Assembly (NCBI GenBank): GCA_030123545.1
Contig: CP126124.1
Location: 1,612,001 to 1,676,000 of the forward strand
DNA from: Burkholderiaceae bacterium
GTDB taxonomy: Bacteria; Pseudomonadota; Gammaproteobacteria; Burkholderiales; Burkholderiaceae_C
DNA: 64,000 nt
Direction: 5' to 3'
Positions 17,040 through 24,750 of this stretch are shown piece after piece. A model generated the notes under the pieces. The model saw only the letters and a program-made list of their open reading frames with translations, had not been told where the DNA came from and did not search any database. Numbering within the stretch: the first letter of the stretch is position 1; each line of letters begins with the position of its first letter. The position numbers and the translations under genes were made by a program.

Positions 17040-18460
17040 CTCCGCAGTACGCGGCCCGGATTCATCAGATTCTGCGGATCGAGCGCCTGCTTGATCGCGC
17101 GCATCAGTGCGAGCGCGACCGGCGACTTGCGCTGTTCGAGTTCGTGCACCTTGAGGCTGCCGACGCCGTGCTCGGCCGAGATCGATCCGCCATGCGCCTG
17201 CACCGCGTCGAATACCAGTGCGTTGATCCGTGCTTCTTCGTCACGCAGGAACGCGGCGGTATCGACGCCCTCCGGCGCCTGCACGTTGTAGTGCAGGTTG
17301 CCGTCGCCCAGGTGCCCGAAGTTCACCAGCCGCACGCCGGGGATCGCCTGCGCCAGAGCCGCATCGGTCGCCGCGCAGAACGCCGGGATGCTCGACACCG
17401 GCAGCGAAATGTCGTGCTTGATGTTCAGCCCTTCCTCGACCTGCGCCAGCGGAATGCTCTCGCGCAAATGCCAGAGTTCCCGCGCCTGCGCGAGGCTTTC
17501 CGCGATCACCGCATCAAGCACGCAGCCGTCTTGCAGCGCGGCTTCCAGCAACTGCTCGAACTGCGCGCGCGCATGCGCCTCGGATTCATGGTCCGACGCT
17601 TCCAGCAGCACGCAGTACGGCGCATCCGCAAGCCGGGGCTGGCGCAACTGCGCGAAGTGGCGCGCGACCAGTTCGAGCGCAAAGCGGTTCATCACCTCGA
17701 ACCCGGTCAGGCCGGCGCCGAGCCGGCGCTGCGCGAGCGCCAGCAGCGCGACCGCCGCGTCCAGCGACGGCAACGCCGCCCAGGCCGTCAGGCGCGCGGC
17801 CGGCAGCGGGTGCAGTTTCAGCGTCGCGGCGGTGATCACGCCGAGCGTGCCTTCCGAGCCGATGAACAGGTCGCGCAGGTCGTAGCCGGTGTTGTCCTTG
17901 CGCAGGCCCGAGAGGCCGTCCCAGATGTCTCCCTGCGCGGTGACCACTTCCAGCCCCAGGCACAGTTCGCGCGCATTGCCGTAGCGCAGCACCTGCGTGC
18001 CGCCGGCGTTGGTCGAAAGGTTCCCGCCTATCGTGCAGCTGCCTTCGGCCGCGAGACTCAACGGGAACAGAAAGCCGCTGTCTTCGGCGCGCTGTTGCAC
18101 CGCCTGCAGCACGCAGCCGGCTTCCACCGTCAGCGTCAGGTTCGCCGGGTCGATCGCGCGCACCGCATTCATCCGCGTGAGACTGAGCACGACCTGGGTG
18201 CCGCTCGCGTCCGGCGTCGAGCCGACCACGAGTCCGGTGTTGCCGCCCTGCGGCACGATCGCGGCGCCTCCAGCCGCGCAGGAGCGCACCACCTCGGCGA
18301 CCTGCGCCGTGCTCGCCGGCCGCACCACCGCGAGCGCCTTGCCGCGCACGCGGCGCCGCCAGTCCTGCTCCCAGGCCGCGAGGTCGCCTTCGGTCAGCAC
18401 ATGCGCTGGCCCGACCGCGCGGCGCAGCGAATCGATCAGCGCTTCGATCTGCGGTTTCAT
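17036..18460 (-). CDS. FAD-linked oxidase, D-2-hydroxyglutarate/D-lactate dehydrogenase type
   Basis: This 474-residue protein belongs to the VAO/GlcD family. The FAD domain has VVRPASTAQVAEVV, IVPQGGNTGLVVGS (pyrophosphate loop), GGNLSTNAGGTQVLRYGN and GSEGTLGVITAATLKL. The C-terminal substrate domain ends with VNFGHLGDGNLHYN, whose His residues bind metal or substrate, and SAEHGVG. The pattern is closest to D-2-hydroxyglutarate dehydrogenases, but D-lactate or other D-2-hydroxyacids cannot be excluded. It is upstream of and coupled to the redoxin gene. Confidence 0.9.
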   Translation of the reverse strand: MKPQIEALIDSLRRAVGPAHVLTEGDLAAWEQDWRRRVRGKALAVVRPASTAQVAEVVRSCAAGGAAIVPQGGNTGLVVGSTPDASGTQVVLSLTRMNAVRAIDPANLTLTVEAGCVLQAVQQRAEDSGFLFPLSLAAEGSCTIGGNLSTNAGGTQVLRYGNARELCLGLEVVTAQGDIWDGLSGLRKDNTGYDLRDLFIGSEGTLGVITAATLKLHPLPAARLTAWAALPSLDAAVALLALAQRRLGAGLTGFEVMNRFALELVARHFAQLRQPRLADAPYCVLLEASDHESEAHARAQFEQLLEAALQDGCVLDAVIAESLAQARELWHLRESIPLAQVEEGLNIKHDISLPVSSIPAFCAATDAALAQAIPGVRLVNFGHLGDGNLHYNVQAPEGVDTAAFLRDEEARINALVFDAVQAHGGSISAEHGVGSLKVHELEQRKSPVALALMRAIKQALDPQNLMNPGRVLRR

Positions 18461-18482
18461 CGCGCGCGACTCGGCTGGGAAA

Positions 18483-18911
18483 TCAGCCGCGCGAAGTGGG
18501 CGTGAGGGCGGCTGCGGCGGCGTGCGCGCTCTTCAGCCGGATCCGCACATGCAGCGCGCACGCGGTGAACAGCAGCAGGCACAGCGCGATCTCGACCATC
18601 GCGAGCCAGGCGCTCGGCGCCCGGTCGGTGGTTGCGCGCACCACGCCTTCGGCAAAGTACGGCCACACCAGCAGGCTGACCCAGCGGTAGGTGTACATGC
18701 GGTTCTTCAAGAGGCCTGCGAGCGGAATGCACAGCGGCAGCACCTTCAGCGCGAGCCAGGAGCCGCCAGGGCGCAGCGGCGCGAGCCACAGTTCCCATGA
18801 GAGCCCCAGCACGATCAGACCGAGCAGGCTGCCGACCGCGAGCCGACGCGTGAGCGCGACCGGCGCCGGCGGCGCGGACGCCGTGACGGGAGGCGGGCTG
18901 TTCACGGGCAT
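18483..18911 (-). CDS. DUF2069 membrane protein
   Basis: This 142-residue protein has a Pro/Ala-rich N-terminus and four likely membrane helices (about 24-45, 53-70, 78-95, 103-125). YTYRWVSLLVWPYFAEGVVRAT is the recognisable DUF2069 core, a small inner-membrane family of unknown function. It reads towards the FAD-oxidase gene (22 bp away) and is divergent from yihY, whose ATG is 22 bp from its own. In many Burkholderiales I recall a wrbA gene between these two; it is absent here. Confidence 0.85.
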   Translation of the reverse strand: MPVNSPPPVTASAPPAPVALTRRLAVGSLLGLIVLGLSWELWLAPLRPGGSWLALKVLPLCIPLAGLLKNRMYTYRWVSLLVWPYFAEGVVRATTDRAPSAWLAMVEIALCLLLFTACALHVRIRLKSAHAAAAALTPTSRG

Positions 18912-18932
18912 GGCGATGGCATCATAGCGGCC

Positions 18933-20147
18933 ATGACCCCGACCCCGAGGCTCGAGCGGTTGCTCCGGGACCTGGCCCGTTTCCCCTGGGCGACCACCGC
19001 GCAGACGCTGCTCGAGCGCTTTCGCGAAGACCGGCTGGGCCTGACCGCGAGCAGCCTGACCTTCACCACGCTGACCGCGCTGGTTCCGTTCTTCACGGTC
19101 GCGCTGGCGGTGTTCACCGCGTTCCCGATGTTCGGGCACATGGAACGGGTGCTGCAGAAATGGCTGATCGACAGCCTGATTCCGGGCAACATTTCGCGCC
19201 AGGTGCTCGGTTACCTGACGCAGTTCGCCGGTCAGGCGAGCAAGCTCGGCGCCGCCGGCCTGGCCGTGCTGCTGATCACCGCGATCGCGCTGATCCTGAC
19301 GATCGACAAGACGCTGAACGCGATCTGGCGGGTGCGCCGGCCGCGGCCGCTGGCGCAGCGCGTGCTGATCTACTGGGCCGCGCTCACGCTCGGGCCGCTG
19401 GTGCTCGGCGGCAGTCTCACGCTGACCTCGTACGCGGTCACCGCGTCGCGCGGCGTGGTCAGCGCGCTGCCCGGCGGGGTGCGGCTGCTGCTCGACTCGA
19501 TCGAGTTCTTCGTGTTCGCCGGCGGCATGGCGGCGATGTACCGCTACGTGCCCAACACCCAGGTGCGCTGGCGTCACGCCTGGATCGGCGGCCTGTTCGT
19601 CGCGATCGGCATCGAGATCGCGAAGAAGCTGCTCGCGCTGTACCTGGCCGCGGTGCCGACCTATTCGGTGGTGTACGGCACCTTCGCCACGCTGCCGATC
19701 CTGCTGCTGTGGGTTTACGTCTCGTGGATCATCGTGCTGCTGGGCGCGGTGGTCGCGGCCTACCTGCCGAGCCTCACGGCCGGCGTCCAGCGCCGCGTCG
19801 GCGGCCACGGCTGGCAGTTCCAGCTCGCGGTCGAGGTGCTGCAGCAGCTGCATCGCGCGCGCGCCCAGGGCCGGCACGGCATCGCCGGGCTGCAGCTCGC
19901 ACGCACGCTGCGCGTCGATCCGCTGCAGCTCGAACCCGCGCTCGAAGCGCTGGCCGCGCTCGACTGGATCGGCCAGCTGACCGAGATGCGCAGCGAGACC
20001 GAGCCGCGCTGGGTGCTGCTCGCCGACCCGGACGCAACCCCGCTCGAGCCGCTGATCGCGCGGCTGCTGCTGGAGCGCACCGCGTCGGTCGATAATTTAT
20101 GGAAAAACGGCCTGACGCCGGCTCTGTATCTGCGCAGTATGCTATGA
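18933..20147 (+). CDS. YihY/BrkB family inner-membrane protein
   Basis: This 404-residue protein (UPF0761/BrkB) starts with a soluble segment, FREDRLGLTASSLTFTTLTALVPFFTVAL at residues 30-60, and has six predicted helices to about residue 290. It also has the conserved LTIDKTLNAIWRV near 125, VPNTQVRWRHAWIGGLFVA near 205 and PTYSVVYGTFATLPILLLWVY near 245. A cytoplasmic C-terminal domain follows. Once misnamed RNase BN, its function is not established. The last 15 codons (KNGLTPALYLRSML region) come from a 60-bp repeat copy, so the tail is probably not family-derived. Confidence 0.92.
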   Translation: MTPTPRLERLLRDLARFPWATTAQTLLERFREDRLGLTASSLTFTTLTALVPFFTVALAVFTAFPMFGHMERVLQKWLIDSLIPGNISRQVLGYLTQFAGQASKLGAAGLAVLLITAIALILTIDKTLNAIWRVRRPRPLAQRVLIYWAALTLGPLVLGGSLTLTSYAVTASRGVVSALPGGVRLLLDSIEFFVFAGGMAAMYRYVPNTQVRWRHAWIGGLFVAIGIEIAKKLLALYLAAVPTYSVVYGTFATLPILLLWVYVSWIIVLLGAVVAAYLPSLTAGVQRRVGGHGWQFQLAVEVLQQLHRARAQGRHGIAGLQLARTLRVDPLQLEPALEALAALDWIGQLTEMRSETEPRWVLLADPDATPLEPLIARLLLERTASVDNLWKNGLTPALYLRSML

Positions 20148-20162
20148 AAAACATAGTATCTG
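20103..20162 (+). repeat. 60-bp dispersed repeat, copy 2
   Basis: It carries the shared marks CGGCCTG near position 7 and GCTATGAAAAACATAGTA at positions 39-56, the latter an imperfect dyad. It overlaps the 3' end of yihY and supplies its stop codon, then extends 15 bp into the gap before the MAPEG gene. Confidence 0.75.
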
Positions 20163-20201
20163 CATATTCAAAGCGATTTTGACCGCCAACGGAGGAGAAC
20201 A

Positions 20202-20609
20202 ATGGGAACGACTGCAATGGTACTGACGCTGTTCATCGCCTGGACGCTGCTGTTGCTGGTCCTGATGGAAGTGCTGCGCGGCGCGCTGGTGGCGCGCCGG
20301 CGCGTCGCCGCGAACGCGTTCAGCCCGGATAACGCGAATCTGTCGCCGTTCATGCAACGGCTGGCGCGCGCGCACGCCAACTGCGTGGAGAGCTTCCCGG
20401 TGTTCGGTGGCCTGATGCTGGTGGCGCTGCTGCTCGGGCGCACCGGCGTGACCGATCCGCTCGCGCCCTGGCTGCTGGCGGCGCGTATCGTGCAGTCCTG
20501 TGTGCATCTGTCGTCACTGAGCGTGGCCGCGGTCAACGCACGCTTTGCGGCGTTCTTCGTGCAGACGCTGATCGCGATCTACTGGACCTTGGCGCTGCTG
20601 TTCGGATAG
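20202..20609 (+). CDS. MAPEG family membrane protein
   Basis: This 135-residue protein has four membrane helices (about 5-27, 65-85, 88-105, 113-133). The MAPEG signature region is RLARAHANCVESFPVFGGLMLVA, with the conserved Asn/Glu glutathione-binding positions. Members are related to microsomal glutathione transferases and leukotriene synthases; bacterial roles are poorly defined. GGAGGAG lies just before the ATG. Confidence 0.88.
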   Translation: MGTTAMVLTLFIAWTLLLLVLMEVLRGALVARRRVAANAFSPDNANLSPFMQRLARAHANCVESFPVFGGLMLVALLLGRTGVTDPLAPWLLAARIVQSCVHLSSLSVAAVNARFAAFFVQTLIAIYWTLALLFG

Positions 20610-20667
20610 GCGCGGCGCAGTCACCCGCTTTCGATGCCGGATCGGCGCGCTGCGCCACAATCGCACC

Positions 20668-21036
20668 ATGCCCGACGTGAACAGTCCGCCCGATTCGACC
20701 CCGCGCCGCGTGGTCTGCCTGTGCGCCGCCTGGTGCGACACCTGCCGCGACTACCGCGCGACGTTCGATGCCGCGGCGGCAGCGCGCCCGCAGTGGCAGT
20801 TCCGCTGGGTCGACATCGAGGACGAAGCCGATCTGGTCGGCGACCTGGACATCGAAACCTTTCCCACATTGCTGGTCGCCGACGGCGCGCTGCTGCGCTT
20901 CATCGGGCCGCTCGCGCCGCAGCCGCAGACGCTGGCGCGGCTGCTCGACGGATTGCCGAGCGACGGGCCGGGCCTCGCCGCGGAGCCGGACGTTCAGGCG
21001 CTACTGGACAGCCTGCTCAGCGCTACGTCACGCTGA
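20668..21036 (+). CDS. Thioredoxin family protein
   Basis: This 122-residue protein has a CDTC active site (Cys23, Cys26) in CLCAAWCDTCRDYRATF and the cis-Pro segment IETFPTLLVADG, so the fold is a small thioredoxin. There is no signal peptide. A C-terminal extension of about 30 residues has no recognisable motif. It ends inside the last codons of the convergent P450 gene, a 14-bp overlap. Confidence 0.85.
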   Translation: MPDVNSPPDSTPRRVVCLCAAWCDTCRDYRATFDAAAAARPQWQFRWVDIEDEADLVGDLDIETFPTLLVADGALLRFIGPLAPQPQTLARLLDGLPSDGPGLAAEPDVQALLDSLLSATSR

Positions 21037-22348
21037 ACGGCGCGTGCAGAAAGCCGCGAAAGCGCGCGCGGCCGCCGCGCGTCGGCGCCGCGGTGAGCCG
21101 GTAGCCGGGAAAGCGCTGCAGAAAGCGGCCGATCGCGGTCCGGCCTTCCAGCCGCGCCAGGCTCAGGCCCGCGCACTGGTGGATGCCGAAGCCGAACGCC
21201 AGATGCCGGTTGGCCTGCCGCGCGAGGTCGAGCCGCTCCGGATCGGCGAACTGCGCCGGGTCGCGGTTCGCCGCGCCGATGCAAAGCGTGATCAGCGCGC
21301 CCACCGGCAACGGCACGCCGCCGATCTCGCACGCGACCAGCGCGCGCCGGTTGCCGAGCTGGTTCGACGACTCGAAGCGCAGGAATTCGTCGACAGCGAG
21401 CATCAAATCGGCCTCCAGCCCAGATGGATCCTGCGCACGTTGCTTCAATTGCGATAGCAATCGATCCTTCTCCTGTGGCCATTCCGAGAGCGCGACCAGC
21501 GCGTTGCCGATCAGATTCGTCGTGGTCTCGTGGCCGGCGTTCAGGATGAAGATGCAGTTGTGCAGCAACTCGAACGCCGACAGCGGTTCCACGCCGGCCT
21601 GGCCCGCGATGAGCCGCGTCAGCACGTCGTGCTCCGGGTCGCCCGGGTGCTGCCGGCGCTCGGCGATCAGCCGCTCCAGGTACGCGCCGAACTCGCGCAC
21701 CGCGCGGTTGCCGAGTTCCTCCTGCTCCACGTTGAGCTGCGGCTCGAGCGCGCCGAGGATCGCGAGCGACCAGCCGCGCAGCGGCCCGCGGTCCGCATGC
21801 GGCACGTTCAGCAGGTTGCCGATGATCTCGACCGGAATCGCCGCGGCGAAGTCTTCAACCAGATCGCCGCCGCCGCGCAGCGCGATCGCATCGAGCAAGC
21901 CGTCGACCAGCGCAATGAGGCCGGGCTCCATCGCGGCGATCGCGCGCCGCGTGAGCGCGCCCATCATCAACTGGCGCACCCGCGTGTGCAGCGGCGGGTC
22001 GTTGAACACCAGGCTGGTCGTGTGATGCTGGAACAGGGGTGCAGGCGCCTCGCGGCTGCCGAACGGCGGGTGGTTGTACTTCGGGTCGAACTCCACATGC
22101 TTGTCCGACGAGAAGCGATGCGCGTCGCGGTACACCGCGACCAGATCGTCGTAGCGGGACAGGAAGAACGAGCCGTCCGGCATGTGCCGCACCGGCTCGC
22201 GCTCGCGCAGCTCCGTATACACCGGGTACGGGTTCGCGTAAAAGTCCTGCGGCAGCGCGCGCAGGTCGAAGCCGGCGGCGATCTCGCGGGCGCGCTCGGG
22301 TGTCATGGGCGGCGTGATCGCGGCCGTGCCGGAAACGGTGGGAGTCAT
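21023..22348 (-). CDS. Cytochrome P450
   Basis: This 441-residue soluble bacterial P450 has an I-helix NAGHETTTNLIGN (oxygen-activation Glu/Thr), a K-helix EFLR followed by FESSNQLGNRRA, and the haem loop FGFGIHQCAGLSLARLE with Cys392 as the axial ligand. No redox partner gene is nearby, so electrons come from elsewhere. The substrate is unknown. A 60-bp repeat copy lies in frame between the I- and K-helices (around LSQLKQRAQDPSGLEAD), apparently lengthening the J-J' region. The ATG at 22348 follows a plausible GGAGG-like stretch. Confidence 0.93.
   Translation of the reverse strand: MTPTVSGTAAITPPMTPERAREIAAGFDLRALPQDFYANPYPVYTELREREPVRHMPDGSFFLSRYDDLVAVYRDAHRFSSDKHVEFDPKYNHPPFGSREAPAPLFQHHTTSLVFNDPPLHTRVRQLMMGALTRRAIAAMEPGLIALVDGLLDAIALRGGGDLVEDFAAAIPVEIIGNLLNVPHADRGPLRGWSLAILGALEPQLNVEQEELGNRAVREFGAYLERLIAERRQHPGDPEHDVLTRLIAGQAGVEPLSAFELLHNCIFILNAGHETTTNLIGNALVALSEWPQEKDRLLSQLKQRAQDPSGLEADLMLAVDEFLRFESSNQLGNRRALVACEIGGVPLPVGALITLCIGAANRDPAQFADPERLDLARQANRHLAFGFGIHQCAGLSLARLEGRTAIGRFLQRFPGYRLTAAPTRGGRARFRGFLHAPFSVT
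21404..21463 (+). repeat. 60-bp dispersed repeat, copy 3 (inside P450 gene)
   Basis: It is ungapped against the imuB copy at 60706: 16 of the first 18 bases and all of the last 10 (ATAGCAATCG) match. It lies antisense within the P450 coding sequence and is translated without breaking the frame, since 60 bp is a multiple of three. Confidence 0.75.
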
Positions 22349-22522
22349 GATGCAGCCTCCGGGGTTCGATGCAGATCCTGCGGTGGTTCCATGGTAGTCC
22401 GGTCGGGCCGGCACCGCGTTGCTGGCGCCGATCGGAACCGCGAGGTATCGTTGCGACAGATGCGCCGCCGTCGATGCAACGGCAGCGGCCGCGGATGAAA
22501 CCAATGCACGAGGATGCCTGCG

Positions 22523-22861
22523 ATGGCGCGCGATGAAGGGCTGGAAGAACTGATCCGCGACGACCTTCGGTCGGTGCACGGTCTGGCCGAGCGGGCCATG
22601 TTCGGCGGCTGGGCCTGGCTGCTGTGCGGCCATCTGCTGTGCGGCGCGCGCCAGGGCAGTTTGCTGGTGCGCCTCGGCAAGGGGCGCGATGCGGCGGCGC
22701 TCGGCAGGCGGGGCGTGGCGCCGGCGGTGATGGGCGGACGCACGATGTCCGGCTGGGTGCGCTGCAACGCCGATGCCTACGCCGACGACGCGGTGCGCGG
22801 CGAGCTGCTTTCACAGGCGGTCGAGTTCGTCCTCTCGCTGCCGGAGAAGCCGCTGCGTTGA
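22523..22861 (+). CDS. TfoX/Sxy N-terminal domain protein
   Basis: This 112-residue protein has the TfoX_N fold: LRSVHGLAERAMFGGWAWLLCGHLLCGARQG, then LLVRLGKGRDAAAL and TMSGWVRCNADAYADD. It lacks the C-terminal TfoX domain. E. coli Sxy is a competence regulator, but short stand-alone TfoX_N proteins are common and mostly uncharacterised. The ATG at 22523 was preferred to 22514 because a GAGGA lies at suitable distance before it. It is divergent from the P450 gene and followed closely by the racemase gene. Confidence 0.82.
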   Translation: MARDEGLEELIRDDLRSVHGLAERAMFGGWAWLLCGHLLCGARQGSLLVRLGKGRDAAALGRRGVAPAVMGGRTMSGWVRCNADAYADDAVRGELLSQAVEFVLSLPEKPLR

Positions 22862-22912
22862 GCGCAGACAGTGCCGCGCCGTTCCGATCGAAACGCACCG
22901 ACCCCGAGACCG

Positions 22913-23683
22913 ATGGCCGACCTGACCCCATCTCGCCCGCCGCCCGCGGCGCCGCTTTGCATCGGCATCGTCGCCTGTTCCTCCGAAGGCGCGGCACTTT
23001 GCTACCGCACGATCTGCGCCGAGGCCGTGCAGGCGATGGGGCCGCACGCGCACCCCGAGGTGCTGCTGCACGGCCATTCGCTCGCGGCTTATGTGGACTG
23101 CCTTGACGCCTCCGATCTGGCCGGCGTGGCCGCGCTGATGCAGGATTCCGCGCACAGGCTCGCGCGCGCCGGCGCCGAGTTCCTGATCTGCCCCGACAAC
23201 ACGGTCCACCAGGCGATGCACCTCGTCGTTCCGCAGTCGCCGCTGCCCTGGCTGCACATCGCCGACACCGTGGCCGCGGCGGCGAAGGCGCGCGGCCATG
23301 CGCGGGTCGGCGTGATGGGCACGCGCTGGCTGGTCGCGAGCGAGGTCTATGCGCAAAGCCTGGGCCGGTTCGACATCGCCTGCGTGCGGCCAGGCGCCGC
23401 CGATGTCGCCGAGACGGATCGCATCATCATGGACGAGCTGGTCGCCGGCGATATCCGGCCCGCCAGCACCGAGCGCCTCTGCGCCGTCACCGAGCGGCTG
23501 CGCGCGCAGGGCTGCGACGCGGTCGTGCTCGGCTGCACCGAACTGCCGTTGGCGCTGTCGGATCGCAACTCGGCGCTGACTACGCTCGACTCGCCCCGGC
23601 TGTTGGCGCGCGCCGCGATTGCGCATGCGCTGAACGGCGACCGCCGCGGCGGCGTGGCGGGCCGGACGCCGGCACGGCCCTAA
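22913..23683 (+). CDS. Aspartate/glutamate racemase family protein
   Basis: This 256-residue protein has the two-domain racemase fold. The first catalytic region is CPDNTVHQA, the usual CNT-x-H motif with an inserted residue pair, and the second is LGCTELPLAL, with the second Cys conserved. The substrate-binding N-terminal motif is IVACSSEGAALCYRTI instead of the common GGMSWEST, so it probably belongs to a divergent subgroup whose substrate is not aspartate or is unknown. An upstream in-frame ATG at 22871 exists, but the protein-like sequence starts after 22913. Confidence 0.82.
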   Translation: MADLTPSRPPPAAPLCIGIVACSSEGAALCYRTICAEAVQAMGPHAHPEVLLHGHSLAAYVDCLDASDLAGVAALMQDSAHRLARAGAEFLICPDNTVHQAMHLVVPQSPLPWLHIADTVAAAAKARGHARVGVMGTRWLVASEVYAQSLGRFDIACVRPGAADVAETDRIIMDELVAGDIRPASTERLCAVTERLRAQGCDAVVLGCTELPLALSDRNSALTTLDSPRLLARAAIAHALNGDRRGGVAGRTPARP

Positions 23684-23734
23684 AGGCGAACAAACCGCCG
23701 CCGGCCGGCGCGCGACCGCGTGCCGGCTTCGCGG

Positions 23735-24082
23735 CTACATAGGGATCGCCATTCGCGCAGCCAGGTTGACCATGATCCAGATCGTGCCGAACACCATGAT
23801 GATCAGCAGCGATGCGGAAAACAGGATCAGCCACAGGTCTTCACGCTTGCGCTTCAGGCCGATGTGCAGGAAGAAGCGAAAGTGCACCACGACCTGGATC
23901 AGCGCCAGCACGCCGATCGTCACCATCAGTGCCGTGTGCGCCGCCCAGTGCCACTGCACCATCGCAAACGGCACCAGCGTCAATACCAGCGCCAGCGCCA
24001 GCCCCCACACATAGGACATCAGATCGCGCCGCTCGGCCGCGCTGCGCACACGCGGCGCGTACCTGCTTGGAATTTCGCTCAT
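23735..24082 (-). CDS. cyoD: Cytochrome bo3 ubiquinol oxidase subunit IV
   Basis: This 115-residue protein has three membrane helices (about 22-42, 50-72, 82-105) and the CyoD-like VQVVVHFRFFLHIGLK-type loop (here IQVVVHFRFFLHIGLKRK). It assists assembly of the haem-copper oxidase. Its ATG overlaps the cyoC stop, so the four genes form one operon in the order A-B-C-D. No cyoE (haem O synthase) follows in this window. Confidence 0.93.
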   Translation of the reverse strand: MSEIPSRYAPRVRSAAERRDLMSYVWGLALALVLTLVPFAMVQWHWAAHTALMVTIGVLALIQVVVHFRFFLHIGLKRKREDLWLILFSASLLIIMVFGTIWIMVNLAARMAIPM

Positions 24083-24750
24083 GCCAGCCCCGCCAGATAG
24101 ACCACGGAAAAAATGAAGATCCAGACGATGTCCAGGAAGTGCCAGAACAGCGCCAGCCTGAGCAGACCGAGTTTGGTCTTGGTGTCCAGCCCATGGACCG
24201 CGATTTGCCCGAGCATGCAGACCAGCCAGATGCAGGCGGCGGTCACGTGCAGGCCGTGCAACGGGACGAGGTCGAAGAACGCGGACAGATAGCCGCTTCG
24301 CGTCGGCACGCCGCCGGCCGCGAACATGGTGCTGAAGTCATTGAGCTCGAAGCCGAGGAACGCCAATCCGAGCACCAGCGTCACGAGCAGCCAGCCGACC
24401 AGCGCCGACGTGGGATGCTTGTATTTCAACGCGACAGACGCCATGCCGAACGTGAAGCTGCTCGCCAGCAGCAGCATGGTTTCGATGAAGACCGGACCCA
24501 GGTGGTACAGCTCGCGCGGCCCGGGGCCGCCCGCGGTGCCCGACACCAGGGTCGCGTAGGTGGCGAACACCATGCCGAAAATGATGGCGTCGCTCATCAG
24601 AAACACCCAGAAGCCGAACAGCATCGACTCGGCCTGCGTATGCGCCTCCTCATGTTCGGTCCCGAGGTTTATGCCGGGGTACTGAAAGATCTGCTTGTTC
24701 TGGCGTGCCTCGAGGTCCAGGAACGGGTGCTGAAGAATTCCATTGCTCAT
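24079..24750 (-). CDS. cyoC: Cytochrome bo3 ubiquinol oxidase subunit III
   Basis: This 223-residue protein has five membrane helices. It is recognised from FGFWVFLMSDAIIFGMVFATYA near 45-66, the family's conserved Asp region, then LGFELNDFSTMF, GYLSAFFDLVPLHGLHVTAACIW near 155-175 and ALFWHFLDIVWIFIF near 200. It has overlapping ATGA junctions with cyoB upstream and cyoD downstream, indicating coupled translation of a fixed-stoichiometry complex. Confidence 0.95.
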   Translation of the reverse strand: MSNGILQHPFLDLEARQNKQIFQYPGINLGTEHEEAHTQAESMLFGFWVFLMSDAIIFGMVFATYATLVSGTAGGPGPRELYHLGPVFIETMLLLASSFTFGMASVALKYKHPTSALVGWLLVTLVLGLAFLGFELNDFSTMFAAGGVPTRSGYLSAFFDLVPLHGLHVTAACIWLVCMLGQIAVHGLDTKTKLGLLRLALFWHFLDIVWIFIFSVVYLAGLA

